From positions 1-64,000 of the forward strand of contig JAUNPS010000007.1 in assembly GCA_030536575.1 (NCBI GenBank): DNA of 64,000 nucleotides. The letters run 5' to 3'. The stretch comes from Eubacteriales bacterium. Lineage in GTDB: Bacteria; Bacillota; Clostridia; Lachnospirales; Lachnospiraceae. The position numbers and the translations under genes were made by a program. Of this stretch, positions 16,151-25,623 are shown in pieces. The notes beneath the pieces were generated by a model, which saw only the letters and a program-made list of their open reading frames with translations, ran no database searches and was not told the DNA's origin. The first letter of the stretch is position 1; every line of letters starts with the position of its first letter.

Positions 16151-18484
16151 TTATACCAACCTATAAAATTTCATTTTCGTTCCATTTGGATACGTTTTCT
16201 CCCGCGTAAACCTAACCCTTACCGTCTCCCCTGCCGAAAGCGTCCTTTCTCCGAGCGAATCCCCGTAAATGGTTCCTTCTTCCCCATTCACCTTTATCAT
16301 GACATTCCCACTCTTCGCAATCCTGTTCACCACAGCCGTCTCCACCGTCGCAGCGCCCGTCTCTTTTCGGCTTTGCACACTTCTCCGAACCGCTGCAGCC
16401 TCTCCCGCTCTCTGCCTCTCCTGCCGCATCCCCTGGCCCGCACCGCCATAATCGATGACCATAAGTCCCGGCTTCATTGCTTCCATATATTCCGCATATG
16501 CCATTTCTCTACGCCCCATCGGCATACCATGAGACACTTCCTTTTGTCCGCTTCGTCCCTTCGCATACCTGACATGATTCTGCGTAAACCAATCATAAAT
16601 ATTTTCTTTTCCATGCACATACGGATATCGGACGTTTTCTCCTTCTACAGCATCAAAGGCGGTCATCTCCAGAAAATCCTTCTCAATTTCTCCATCAAAT
16701 TCAGGAGCCTGATACTCTTTATAGGGAACCACCTTTCTCTCCACCCGCCTATTCTCCTCATTTCTCTCATAGACGAGAAGCTCCACCTTGTCCACTGACA
16801 CCGCAATACTGCCAAAACCAAGAGGTTTCGCTCCTCCCAGCTTATAGCCATGCTTTTTCCGAGAAATGTCCTCCTCGTCTCCTGCACTCAGAAGATAGAT
16901 CAACTGGTTCAGCTCTGTCCGTGTCAGATTCTGGAAATAAAGCTCTCCTGTAAAGGAGACGTTTTCCCTCACAGGGCGAATGGTTACATTCATCTGATCA
17001 CGCTGACCGCTGACTCTTGTTCCCGGTATTTTGACTTCCGGATTCTTTTCCAGCGTTTCCATATCTTTTTCCAGCCTGCCACACGTCAGTTCCGGCTGAT
17101 GCCAGTAAAACTTCCTGCCGCTGATACTTCCATTGTAAGGGTGTATCGTTCCATTGGCATCTATATAGTAGTCATACGTCCAAAAAACTGCCCCTTCCGG
17201 GCGCTGAAGATAGAATTCCATATTATTCAGCTTGGGGCCGGAGAGCGGAAGCAGCGTAATCGGACTGCTGCTGTAATAGTCTTTGACCTCATTTCTATCG
17301 CAAACACAGTTCAAGTCAGACACACGGATGCGGGACGTATGTGCAAAGTTCTCACCAGACTCCGAAGCCCCTTTATCTACAACCGTTCCAAACAAAGAGC
17401 ATGCAGGACACAACCGCTTGGGATCCGTACATGTCCTGTGTTCCTCCCCAATCAGATTTTTCAGCTTCGTCTCATAAATTTCTCGTGTAATGCACGCCGG
17501 TGACAACATCAGATGTCCATGCACAGCTTCGCTGTAATAAACCGGGAAATATTCTTCCCCATTTCCTTTCTGAAAATCCTGAAATTTTTTTGTATACTCT
17601 ATATACAGATGTTTTTTATTTTTTGTATATTCATTAAGCGCCTTCTCCAGCGTATCCAGAGAAACACCCCTTCTGATCTCTTCCACTTGTTTATTCTTTT
17701 TTTGCTTTTTCTGTTCCTGGATCTGCTTTTCCATAACCGGCGTAAACACATGGCAGCAGTGCTTCTGCTGTTTCTGTGTACTCTCGATGCCATCCTCACC
17801 TTTGATAACATAGCCCTCCGCATTATGATACGACTTTTTCTCCAGTTTTACACATTTTGCAAGATTTTTTCCTCGCGAGCGCAGTTCTCGCTTGAAATAA
17901 ACCTTGTCCCCCTCTTTCATGTCTTCTTGAATATAGCACCGCCTGCTCCAGTGCTTCGGATCATCCTCCCAGTCATCCTCCAGACTGTTTGCTCCCATCG
18001 TCCGCATCAAATGATCCTCTGCAGGATACAGATCATAACCGCCTGTTTCCTTTCGCCGAAGCAGCCCAGGCAGATACCTCTCCTGCGAACGTTTACTCAG
18101 CGTCACATCGTCATCAATCGCTGACATACATGAATTTGTCAGAATCTCAAAATTGCTCCTGAGCATCCCCCGCATCTCACTCCCCGGAATTACTGGCAAA
18201 GCTGTCGGCTCTTCAGGAGCAGTTTGGCACTTCGAAAGGTCGGTATAGGAAAAAAAGTCATAGGACTTATGATCCTCCGTCCCCACAGCAAATGCACGGC
18301 CGCTGCTGGTATTCGGTATAAATAGCGGCGTTTTAGTCAAAACAGAATAATGAATGACCCCTGTATAGTTGGCCATTTCTTCTGCCATGTACTCTTTCTC
18401 TCCAGCAGAAGCTTCTCTTTTCCCTCTTCCATCCTTTGAAAGAGGAATAAAATTATATGGATTTACGAATTGGTATTTGCTCAT
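16151..18484 (-). CDS. Cas7-insertion type RAMP protein (TIGR03986 family)
   Basis: This 777-residue Cas7-like backbone subunit has a RAMP core split by a long charged insertion. IPGSEMRGMLRSNFE near residue 100 is the usual substrate-helix entry. A zinc-like cluster CPACSLFGTVVDKG sits about residue 365, followed by SRIRVSDL, and a glycine-rich loop KLGGAKPLGFGSI lies near residue 575. The C-terminal 60 residues resemble an OB/S1 fold (NRIAKSGNVMIKVNGEEGTI). The start follows AGGTGG. In type III-Dv complexes an equivalent protein with an inserted domain caps the crRNA filament. It is the last gene of the effector operon. Confidence 0.85.
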   Translation of the reverse strand: MSKYQFVNPYNFIPLSKDGRGKREASAGEKEYMAEEMANYTGVIHYSVLTKTPLFIPNTSSGRAFAVGTEDHKSYDFFSYTDLSKCQTAPEEPTALPVIPGSEMRGMLRSNFEILTNSCMSAIDDDVTLSKRSQERYLPGLLRRKETGGYDLYPAEDHLMRTMGANSLEDDWEDDPKHWSRRCYIQEDMKEGDKVYFKRELRSRGKNLAKCVKLEKKSYHNAEGYVIKGEDGIESTQKQQKHCCHVFTPVMEKQIQEQKKQKKNKQVEEIRRGVSLDTLEKALNEYTKNKKHLYIEYTKKFQDFQKGNGEEYFPVYYSEAVHGHLMLSPACITREIYETKLKNLIGEEHRTCTDPKRLCPACSLFGTVVDKGASESGENFAHTSRIRVSDLNCVCDRNEVKDYYSSSPITLLPLSGPKLNNMEFYLQRPEGAVFWTYDYYIDANGTIHPYNGSISGRKFYWHQPELTCGRLEKDMETLEKNPEVKIPGTRVSGQRDQMNVTIRPVRENVSFTGELYFQNLTRTELNQLIYLLSAGDEEDISRKKHGYKLGGAKPLGFGSIAVSVDKVELLVYERNEENRRVERKVVPYKEYQAPEFDGEIEKDFLEMTAFDAVEGENVRYPYVHGKENIYDWFTQNHVRYAKGRSGQKEVSHGMPMGRREMAYAEYMEAMKPGLMVIDYGGAGQGMRQERQRAGEAAAVRRSVQSRKETGAATVETAVVNRIAKSGNVMIKVNGEEGTIYGDSLGERTLSAGETVRVRFTREKTYPNGTKMKFYRLV

Positions 18485-18495
18485 CACAATCCACC

Positions 18496-18879
18496 TCACA
18501 TCCTCAGGCGGTAATTATCGATGACCGCCATACCTGTCGCGTCTTCATCTCCAGAAATTTCCACATCATATCTGATATGATTCAGAACCGTAATCGTACC
18601 GCCGTCCTCCAGCAGAACCGTTTCCGCGTAGACCCGTTCCCTATCATTTTCCGGAAAATCAGCCAGTGTTTCTATGATTCTCCTTCTGGCTGCCACCGCG
18701 CGATATTCTCTTTCCCGATCAAAAAGATGGATCTCGATCAGTTCCTTTCCCGCAATCTCCTCCTCAATCTGTCCGAGGCTTTCATAAGCATGGAAAATCG
18801 GCCGTTCCAGCCTGGTATAAGCCAGAATTTGTCCCCTCTCCGGAGCCTTTTCCGTTTCTTTCAGATCACTCCAATACAT
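18496..18879 (-). CDS. csx19: Csx19-like small protein of type III-D
   Basis: This 127-residue protein starts at MYWSD, chosen because GGAGGAGACGGA precedes it. It carries an ELIEIHLFDREREYRAV strand pattern and a C-terminal HIRYD...DNYRLRM segment, resembling the Csx19/TIGR03984 proteins found between RAMP genes of type III-D loci. In the characterised III-Dv complex Csx19 is a bound accessory subunit. Sequence alone gives moderate support; position between the double Cas7 and the Cas7-insertion genes strengthens it. It lies 11 bases upstream of the latter gene. Confidence 0.62.
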   Translation of the reverse strand: MYWSDLKETEKAPERGQILAYTRLERPIFHAYESLGQIEEEIAGKELIEIHLFDREREYRAVAARRRIIETLADFPENDRERVYAETVLLEDGGTITVLNHIRYDVEISGDEDATGMAVIDNYRLRM

Positions 18880-18893
18880 TCCGTCTCCTCCCG

Positions 18894-20180
18894 TCATAAT
18901 GAATACAACTCTTTCAGGCATGTCTCTATAGAAACTGCCTCGCTGTACTGAATATGTCTCTCCGGATCTGCTGAAAAGATTCCCCGCCCTACAGCAGTCT
19001 GGCCGCCAACCGCCACATATCCGTCCTGAATATCCGCAATCACAAGACTCAAAATACCAATCAGGGCATGATAAGCCTTCGATTCGTCCTTTTTCACCAT
19101 GATTTCCAGCTCCGTCCTGCCTCCAAAGTAAGCAATCTCCGAATAAAGCGCACCGTCCTTCGTGGAAGCGTCAAACCGGTTGATCCGGTTCCTGGTCATC
19201 GGCACCGCAGCGGCTTCCTCAATTCTGCTCTCACCGATCACCACCATGGACTGCTCCGATGCTTCGTTCTTCTTCAGGGGTACATATCCGAACCATTGCT
19301 TTATGAGTTCTGCCGTCTGTGCTTCTGTTTTTCCAATCGAATACAGAATCGTGCGTATATCCGCCCGGATTGCCCCGTTCCAGCTTGTCCCAGGAATCAC
19401 CGGCATGCTTGCGCAGGTGATATGCTCAAAATCTGCTTCCTGAGGTCTGGCGGAATATCTGCGAATGCTGATACCTCCCTTCAGCCTCAATGGAACAGTC
19501 ACCTTCACATATCGTTCCGGAACTTGCTCTTTCCCTTTTGCCCATTCCTCATAACTTTTCTTCTCATACAGCTTGGTATCCCTGAAATTCTTCTTAAAAT
19601 TCACCCATTCTTCGATATCAATCTTTCTGCCATCTTCCTGTGAAAAACTTTTCTGATAGACAGCTCCGAGCTTCAGCCTTCCAAATCCTCTGTTTTTATT
19701 GGCTCCAATGCGGATCGTTCCCTTCTGTATCGCCTGAAAAATACTGGCGATCTCTTCTTCATAATCCTCTTTCTTGTCCGTTCCCCGCATCGTATAATTC
19801 AGATACAGAGTGCCTCTGGCTCCAGTCTCTACAATCTCCATATCAAACTTATTCTGAACATTTTTCCATTCATTCAGTTGTACCCCGTCACGCACGGATA
19901 CAACTGACTTCCGGTCGAAATACAGATCGCAGACAGCAACCCGACTCATTTTCCCGTCCTCTCCGTCTGAAAATCCAAATATCCCGTCCGTCTTTTTATC
20001 CATTCCAAGGTATCCGCGCATAGCCCCTGCCAGGGACGTACCAGGCACAAACACCTCTCCGCTCCCGTTCACCAGTACATCGGAATCCGTATATTCATTC
20101 ATACCGCTGGAAACGCTCAGCGGTGAACATAGCGTAACCTCGGCTGCATAGTAGCATCTTTTTCTAATGGGGTTTTTCAT
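18894..20180 (-). CDS. Double Cas7 (Cas7-2x) RAMP protein
   Basis: This 428-residue protein consists of two Cas7/Csm3-like domains in tandem. Unit one (about 8-180) has SPLSVSSGMNEYTDSDVLVN, then VPGTSLAGAMRGYL, and ends in the glycine loop IGANKNRGFGRLK. Unit two (about 230-415) has IPGTSWNGAIRADI and the loop VGGQTAVGRGIF. Acidic residues after the first strand of unit one (EYTDSD) are where target-RNA cleavage residues sit in this family. The start at 20180 follows GGAGGG and overlaps the upstream gene by four bases. The architecture equals the Cas7-2x subunit of type III-Dv. Confidence 0.85.
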   Translation of the reverse strand: MKNPIRKRCYYAAEVTLCSPLSVSSGMNEYTDSDVLVNGSGEVFVPGTSLAGAMRGYLGMDKKTDGIFGFSDGEDGKMSRVAVCDLYFDRKSVVSVRDGVQLNEWKNVQNKFDMEIVETGARGTLYLNYTMRGTDKKEDYEEEIASIFQAIQKGTIRIGANKNRGFGRLKLGAVYQKSFSQEDGRKIDIEEWVNFKKNFRDTKLYEKKSYEEWAKGKEQVPERYVKVTVPLRLKGGISIRRYSARPQEADFEHITCASMPVIPGTSWNGAIRADIRTILYSIGKTEAQTAELIKQWFGYVPLKKNEASEQSMVVIGESRIEEAAAVPMTRNRINRFDASTKDGALYSEIAYFGGRTELEIMVKKDESKAYHALIGILSLVIADIQDGYVAVGGQTAVGRGIFSADPERHIQYSEAVSIETCLKELYSL

Positions 20181-22384
20181 GACTGCCCTCCCCCTTTGCC
20201 GTGCTTTTCCTTTTTTCGGATTACATACTTTAATTGCTGTAGATATGCTGTTAAATAGAGCCATTTGCATCGATCCGTATCATACGAGTATCTGCTGATT
20301 TTAAACGCTTCGCAAAAGCTGTCCGTTAGTCCGGTGCTCCTTTTTTCGACCTGCTCCAATATGGTATCCGCTATTTTCAATTTCTCCTTCTTTTTATCGG
20401 ACTTCTTTCCATAGCGTTCTTCCGTCATCCAGGAAATGTCTGCAAACGAACTGCTCTGCATACACATCAGAAGCATGTTGCTGATCGTCGGTCTCGCGTC
20501 TGGTGTTTTTAAAACGGCCAACTCTGCCTGCCCATTTGCAGCAGAACAATTCCTGCCGCCCTTATCGGGAAGTGCTTTCACATCCTCGATTGCCGCAGTC
20601 CGCACATAATCTTCAAATAATTCATCACAAATACTCTCAGCAAACTCAGAATCCCCGATCACTGCCACCGTACTGCTGGATTCTTCTCCGAAAGATACCA
20701 CGCTTCCAACTGCGTGGCTGCTATCCGAAGTGTCCACCACTCGAAGTGTAGCTTCTCCAAATCCCTCACTGACGCGCTCGCCGAGCAGCAGTATTTCCGG
20801 CAACTCCAACTCCACCGGGCAATTCAGATGATAGCAAAGCACGGTTCCCTTATCGAACGCTTCTACAATCGGCTTTCTTGCTCCCCATGTGACATTGTAT
20901 CCGCCGACCGACGTATAGCAGACAAATGGCTTCACCTCCGGCTGAATATCCCCCGGCAGCTTTAGAGCTGCCCTTATTTCTGCATCCAGGTCCCTGATAT
21001 CCGTACTGTAAAACGCTCTGTCGTTGTAGACAATTGTCGGCGCCTCCAGCTTCACGATCCATTCGTTGGCCATCACTTTCTTTTCTTCCTTCCGGCAGCT
21101 CGTATCCGTAATGCGTATTCTGGTTCTGCCATACTCGGCAGAACGGGAATAACCCATATAAAATGTTTCCCGGACGGTAAGGCAGTCATAGACCTGCCTA
21201 ATCTGGTCTTCGCTTCCGATCACATACCCCCGAAAGCTCTGTCCTGCCTCTATGCTGGACATCTGATAAAACTGGCTGCCTTCTGTTTCACCTCTGTCTG
21301 CCTCTTTTACAGATGAAACCTCTTTCGCCACTCTCCCGATTGATTTGTCCTCCGGCCGCCTGTGATGATACCGCTCTTCGATATTCACATTCCCTTTTTT
21401 CAGATTCCCCTGAGCATCCATCCGGATGTAACAATGTTTCATCCGGTTCATCTGCTTCTCCTTCAACTCTTTCGGAAGCGGGTATAGCTGATCCACATAA
21501 CTGTCCTCTTCGTTTTTAATGGAATACAGAGTGGCTGGTACTTCAACGCAGCGTTTTCCCTCCCATGCCGGATACGCATTGGAACAGAACAGTTCTCCTG
21601 CTGCCATAAATTCCATAAAATCTTTCCGTCTGCCTCTGAGTTCCTGCGCGATCAGTCCCAGAAGTTTACTGCCCTCAATATAATCCAGCGTTCTTGCCTC
21701 TCCGCCATTCACACTTTTGCAGATTACTGGTTCCTCCAGGTACAGCTCATAATCCAATCGTACAGCGCCCGGCACATAAGCTGCATGCCTGCACTCCTCT
21801 TTTTCCTTCGGCTGCTGAATCAGGCTGGTACTGATCTCACCCAGCCCTCGTGTCCTCGCAATTCCGATACTCGTGAATGCATTGCAGCATATTTCCATTT
21901 CTTTCTGATACTTCTCATCCATTTCGATCTGCGCTTCAAATACAAGCCCCTTTTTCGCCACACGCATGGAACGCAGGGAAGTCGGATCAGCCGAGCCCGT
22001 CTCTGAATCCAGGCTCGTCTGGAAACGGACATAAGAAAAATGGTTCAATACATTCTGCGGATGGAACACCGGGTTCCCGGATGCGTTTCTGACATATTCC
22101 AGATTTTTCTCATAATTCTGGAGCCTTGCATTTCCTATCCGGATAGCCGCTGTACTGCCATACCTGTCCGTTTTTCCAAACATTTCTTCAAGCGGCAGCT
22201 CCATCCCCCACTCTCTCAGCTCCTCGGCGCATTCCCGCAGGCAACCCTTGATTCTTTTTGCCGGAATATAAGGAAAACCGTACTCATCGTGACAGATATC
22301 CGTATCCAGAGAGCTGTTATATACGCCGCCGTCTGATACACACATATCGCTCTTCAGTTCTATTTTCAACAAATAACTGCTCAT
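20177..22384 (-). CDS. Cas7-Cas5(Csx10)-Cas11-like fusion protein
   Basis: This 735-residue multidomain RAMP protein starts with a Cas7 unit (1-195): an acidic loop SLDTD (Asp27, Asp29), then DEYGFPYIPAKRIKG, ending in the glycine loop IGIARTRGLGEI. Residues about 208-585 resemble Csx10, the Cas5-like protein of type III-D (YIEGSKLLGLIA, FCSNAYPAWEGKRCVEVP, LLLGERVSEGFGEA). Residues about 640-725 are helical and basic and are a plausible fused Cas11 small subunit. The order equals the Cas7-5-11 subunit of type III-Dv. It would hold the crRNA 5' handle. It overlaps the neighbouring genes by four bases on both sides. Confidence 0.85.
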   Translation of the reverse strand: MSSYLLKIELKSDMCVSDGGVYNSSLDTDICHDEYGFPYIPAKRIKGCLRECAEELREWGMELPLEEMFGKTDRYGSTAAIRIGNARLQNYEKNLEYVRNASGNPVFHPQNVLNHFSYVRFQTSLDSETGSADPTSLRSMRVAKKGLVFEAQIEMDEKYQKEMEICCNAFTSIGIARTRGLGEISTSLIQQPKEKEECRHAAYVPGAVRLDYELYLEEPVICKSVNGGEARTLDYIEGSKLLGLIAQELRGRRKDFMEFMAAGELFCSNAYPAWEGKRCVEVPATLYSIKNEEDSYVDQLYPLPKELKEKQMNRMKHCYIRMDAQGNLKKGNVNIEERYHHRRPEDKSIGRVAKEVSSVKEADRGETEGSQFYQMSSIEAGQSFRGYVIGSEDQIRQVYDCLTVRETFYMGYSRSAEYGRTRIRITDTSCRKEEKKVMANEWIVKLEAPTIVYNDRAFYSTDIRDLDAEIRAALKLPGDIQPEVKPFVCYTSVGGYNVTWGARKPIVEAFDKGTVLCYHLNCPVELELPEILLLGERVSEGFGEATLRVVDTSDSSHAVGSVVSFGEESSSTVAVIGDSEFAESICDELFEDYVRTAAIEDVKALPDKGGRNCSAANGQAELAVLKTPDARPTISNMLLMCMQSSSFADISWMTEERYGKKSDKKKEKLKIADTILEQVEKRSTGLTDSFCEAFKISRYSYDTDRCKWLYLTAYLQQLKYVIRKKEKHGKGGGQS

Positions 22385-24048
22385 GTTTCCCCGCCCTCTT
22401 CCATCTGATCCAGGTCAATATAATCATCCATCATCTCCAGCGCATCAAACCATTTGGCCGTCATCCTTCCCTCTTCATCCTTCAGGTACAGCTCATCGCT
22501 GCCATCTGGCATCGCCCAGCCTCTTGATTCCAGAAACACCTGAAACTGGTTGACACGCATCGCTCCCTGCGGATAGAGATCGCGCAGCTTCTTGGCAAAG
22601 GAACGGGGCAGTTGATTCCCTTCCTCAAGATCGTCCTGAAAATATAAAATTGCCTTTTTAAAATCATCCAGAAGCTGGCCGCCGCCCTCTTTGCATTGCT
22701 CCCTGATGATCCCGTCCGTCTCCGTGGAGATCAGATATGGACGCCGCAAAAGGTTTTCGCCGTGGCTGGTTACGTATTCCCGTCTGCGCATTTCTTTCAG
22801 GTCCCGCGCCTGAATATTTTTGCATATCTGAAAATCCACCCAATTGCCAATACGGTCTCCGTCTTTATATTTCGCCTGCTTCGCGCATTTTTTCGCCTGG
22901 CTGCAGCATTCCTCCGCCACATCATAGCCCACATGGAACGGAAAATGGCTGCCGATCAAAGCAATCCCCGCGCACACGCTGAAACCGTATTTCCGAATGC
23001 TTTCCGCATCTGTTTTTCCAGTCATTGTATGGCGGGAAATTTCCCTGCAGAAGTACTCCACCGTTGCAAGCGCAATCTTTCCATTGCACACATATGTGAT
23101 ATCATCCCCTGCCGTCAGAATTTTCAGGACAAAATTCTCGGTTTCCTTTTCCGCATACTCTTTCCGCTTTCCGGCCTCTCTGTTAAAATACGATTTCATT
23201 TTTTCAAATGTATTTTTATACGAAGAATTAATTGCAAAGGAAATACTCCGCATCCGGTTTACGGCAGTCTCATAATCTTCAAGTCCATTGATCTGCTCGC
23301 GAATACGCAGGCCCATATTGTTGCCGTCTATGTGCACCACTGCAATGGTGCTGTCCACACCTTTTTTCGTCACATAACTGTCCAGTATTTTGATCTGCTT
23401 CCCTATTCCCTCGCGCGCCTTATTGCCCTTTTTCTTTTTGAGCAGCGATTCTGTTCCAAGCGCTTGGACGTTGTTCTCTGTTATGTCGAAATCGCCTGTC
23501 TTTGCCGTGTTTTTCCCTTCGTTTCCATATGGATCGCCCCATCGGACAGCCGGATATCCTGTTTTCACTTCTATCCTCATTACCGGCAATGCGCCAAGCG
23601 GTTTTGACACGACCATGTTTTCCTTGACGCGGGCCATCTTGTCCAGCAGCTCCTGATAATCCTTCTGATAATTTCCATTCACATACACCCAGGCAGCCGC
23701 AAGCTGCAGGGAATAGGTCTGTTCCATCGTATATTTTGCCATCAGTTGATTCATCTGGAGGCATAATTCGCGACTTTCACAGATGATGTACGCATTTCCG
23801 CCGCCGATATAAAGCACCTGTACCTTTTTCTCACTGGTACGGTACTCCATTACTCCTGTCTCCGTACACCATTTCAGGTCTGCATCCTGTGAGATGCCAA
23901 GCTTATTAACCGCATTTTCTAGCGCTTCCTGAATAATATCCTCCACGATCGCGGATGCCCCGATTGCATCTTTTACCTTTGCAGTCCGAAAAATGTATTC
24001 CTGAATTCCCCGGACGTCGTACATGGCCAGAACTTTTCCTTTTCCCAT
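22381..24048 (-). CDS. cas10: Cas10 without HD domain, palm-type cyclase
   Basis: This 555-residue Cas10 opens directly with the first palm domain (YDVRGIQEYIFRTAK), so the N-terminal HD nuclease is absent, as typical for type III-D. The first palm has IGGGN (81-85). The second has a metal-binding Asp241 in HIDGNNMG and AGDD at 313-316 in place of the usual GGDD. Both catalytic aspartates remain, so cyclic oligoadenylate synthesis is plausible, and two CARF-HEPN proteins in the locus support it. Without HD, single-stranded DNA cleavage is not expected. ATG overlap links it to the downstream fusion gene. Confidence 0.93.
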   Translation of the reverse strand: MGKGKVLAMYDVRGIQEYIFRTAKVKDAIGASAIVEDIIQEALENAVNKLGISQDADLKWCTETGVMEYRTSEKKVQVLYIGGGNAYIICESRELCLQMNQLMAKYTMEQTYSLQLAAAWVYVNGNYQKDYQELLDKMARVKENMVVSKPLGALPVMRIEVKTGYPAVRWGDPYGNEGKNTAKTGDFDITENNVQALGTESLLKKKKGNKAREGIGKQIKILDSYVTKKGVDSTIAVVHIDGNNMGLRIREQINGLEDYETAVNRMRSISFAINSSYKNTFEKMKSYFNREAGKRKEYAEKETENFVLKILTAGDDITYVCNGKIALATVEYFCREISRHTMTGKTDAESIRKYGFSVCAGIALIGSHFPFHVGYDVAEECCSQAKKCAKQAKYKDGDRIGNWVDFQICKNIQARDLKEMRRREYVTSHGENLLRRPYLISTETDGIIREQCKEGGGQLLDDFKKAILYFQDDLEEGNQLPRSFAKKLRDLYPQGAMRVNQFQVFLESRGWAMPDGSDELYLKDEEGRMTAKWFDALEMMDDYIDLDQMEEGGET

Positions 24049-24073
24049 TGTAATTTCCGCTCCCTTTTCGCCT

Positions 24074-25612
24074 TTAACTCAGATCAACAACACGAAGCTC
24101 TGGATTTTTCTTTTTGATCTCGTCTGCAATCGCTGTGAACTCAGCCAGAAAGTTTTCTATTCTTTTCTTTAGATTGCCAGAACCATCTTCCGGGCTGTCC
24201 TTCCAGTTGCGATCCTTCGGATATTTGCTCTGCATATAATAAAAGAAACCATCCTTATTTCTGCTTGCAGAAGAGGCTGCATGATTTGTCATATTTCTTT
24301 TGCAACATAAACACCTATATTCGCTCAAACTGTTTTCGATCCTGTTCTCCAGGTCATCGCATCCGTATTCTGCAGATATGCTTATTCCTTCGAAATCTGT
24401 GTCATATACAAGATAATATCTGATGAAATAATGATTCAGATCCTTCATCTTATATGGAGCCGTGCACTTATACTTTTTATAGATTTTCGCAAAATCACCA
24501 AGTACATTCTTCCGGTCATCATTCTGGTCACAATAATAAATCAGTCCATTGTTTACATATTCATATGGCATCTTCGCCTCAAGAATCGTAAGCGCCTGCT
24601 GCAAAAATCCCTTTTTCAGGCACCACCGAATCTGCTCAATATATCGATATCTGGAATTTTCAATCAGCGGCCGATAATCCTCAAGGATATCCTCAAATAC
24701 AATATCAAGCTGCGTCTTTTCATCCGCTGGCTGGCTATGATCTCCGAACTCTTTTGACAGCTCCTGAATAATGGTAACCGCCTGGTCAAACCCACCCACA
24801 TCACTCATACGGATGGCATCCGAGGCCTTCTGGATCGCTTCCACCAGCTTTTTGTCCCTCTCACTCTCCTGCGTCCCAAAATAATTCACCAGTTCCTGAC
24901 CCCAGCCGTAGTTTTTGAACACCTGCATGGCGGTCATCAGTTCATACGTCCTGTAGCTCTCGCTTACTTCCGACATTGGCTGAACTGCATTTGCAGGATT
25001 AAACTCTGTAGCGTACCTTCCCCGAATCGTTACATTCTGATCTTTCAGCAGTTCAACAATCGCATTCATCTGTGCAATGGCGCTCCGGTCTCCGCCCTGC
25101 ATATCCATATATAAGTTGATCTTTTTCGTTCTATCAACGCCCCTGATTGCTTCTACTGCATGCCAGAAATAAATTGTATTTTTATTCGCGTCTGTTTTTA
25201 TGATCTGAAAAAGCTTTTCAGGATCTGGATAATATTCTGCTCTGGTAAACCGGAATTCCTCTACTTTATTTTCCAATCCAAGCGTATGGCCATCTGTGCC
25301 GGTAATAAAATCCTTAATCCGCTCCTTGTAAAAATCAACTGCTGTAAAATTATCATAATTTTCTTCTGGAATCTGTGTTTCATCAGACGCCAGAATAATA
25401 ATCCGGCTTACTTTCTGCCCTTTTGCGGCAAGTTTGGAAAGAACATATTTCGTCCCGGCTTCGAGCTGCGTAATTCCATTAAAATGGTATGTTCGTTCCT
25501 GATCCTGCATCCGATAATGATTCATCATCCTGTTTTTGGGCAGGATACTCATACTCAAAAGCAGCACGTTTTCTTCTGTCCTTAATCCTTTTTTCTCTAT
25601 GGATTTTCCCAT
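24074..25612 (-). CDS. CARF-HEPN ribonuclease of the Csx1/TM1812 group
   Basis: This 512-residue protein has an N-terminal CARF domain (about 12-210), with NVLLLSMSILPKN, then YHFNGITQLEAGTKYVLSKL and the signature DMQGGDRS near residue 172. The C-terminal region ends in a HEPN motif R-x4-H (Arg439, His444 in RNMTNHA), preceded by CLCC. This is the layout of Csx1-type RNases activated by cyclic oligoadenylate. The start at 25612 follows AGGAG. It lies between cas6 and cas10, 12 bases from the former, so it is expressed with the effector complex, unlike the second CARF-HEPN protein of the locus. Confidence 0.85.
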   Translation of the reverse strand: MGKSIEKKGLRTEENVLLLSMSILPKNRMMNHYRMQDQERTYHFNGITQLEAGTKYVLSKLAAKGQKVSRIIILASDETQIPEENYDNFTAVDFYKERIKDFITGTDGHTLGLENKVEEFRFTRAEYYPDPEKLFQIIKTDANKNTIYFWHAVEAIRGVDRTKKINLYMDMQGGDRSAIAQMNAIVELLKDQNVTIRGRYATEFNPANAVQPMSEVSESYRTYELMTAMQVFKNYGWGQELVNYFGTQESERDKKLVEAIQKASDAIRMSDVGGFDQAVTIIQELSKEFGDHSQPADEKTQLDIVFEDILEDYRPLIENSRYRYIEQIRWCLKKGFLQQALTILEAKMPYEYVNNGLIYYCDQNDDRKNVLGDFAKIYKKYKCTAPYKMKDLNHYFIRYYLVYDTDFEGISISAEYGCDDLENRIENSLSEYRCLCCKRNMTNHAASSASRNKDGFFYYMQSKYPKDRNWKDSPEDGSGNLKKRIENFLAEFTAIADEIKKKNPELRVVDLS

Positions 25613-25623
25613 TTTTTCTCCTT

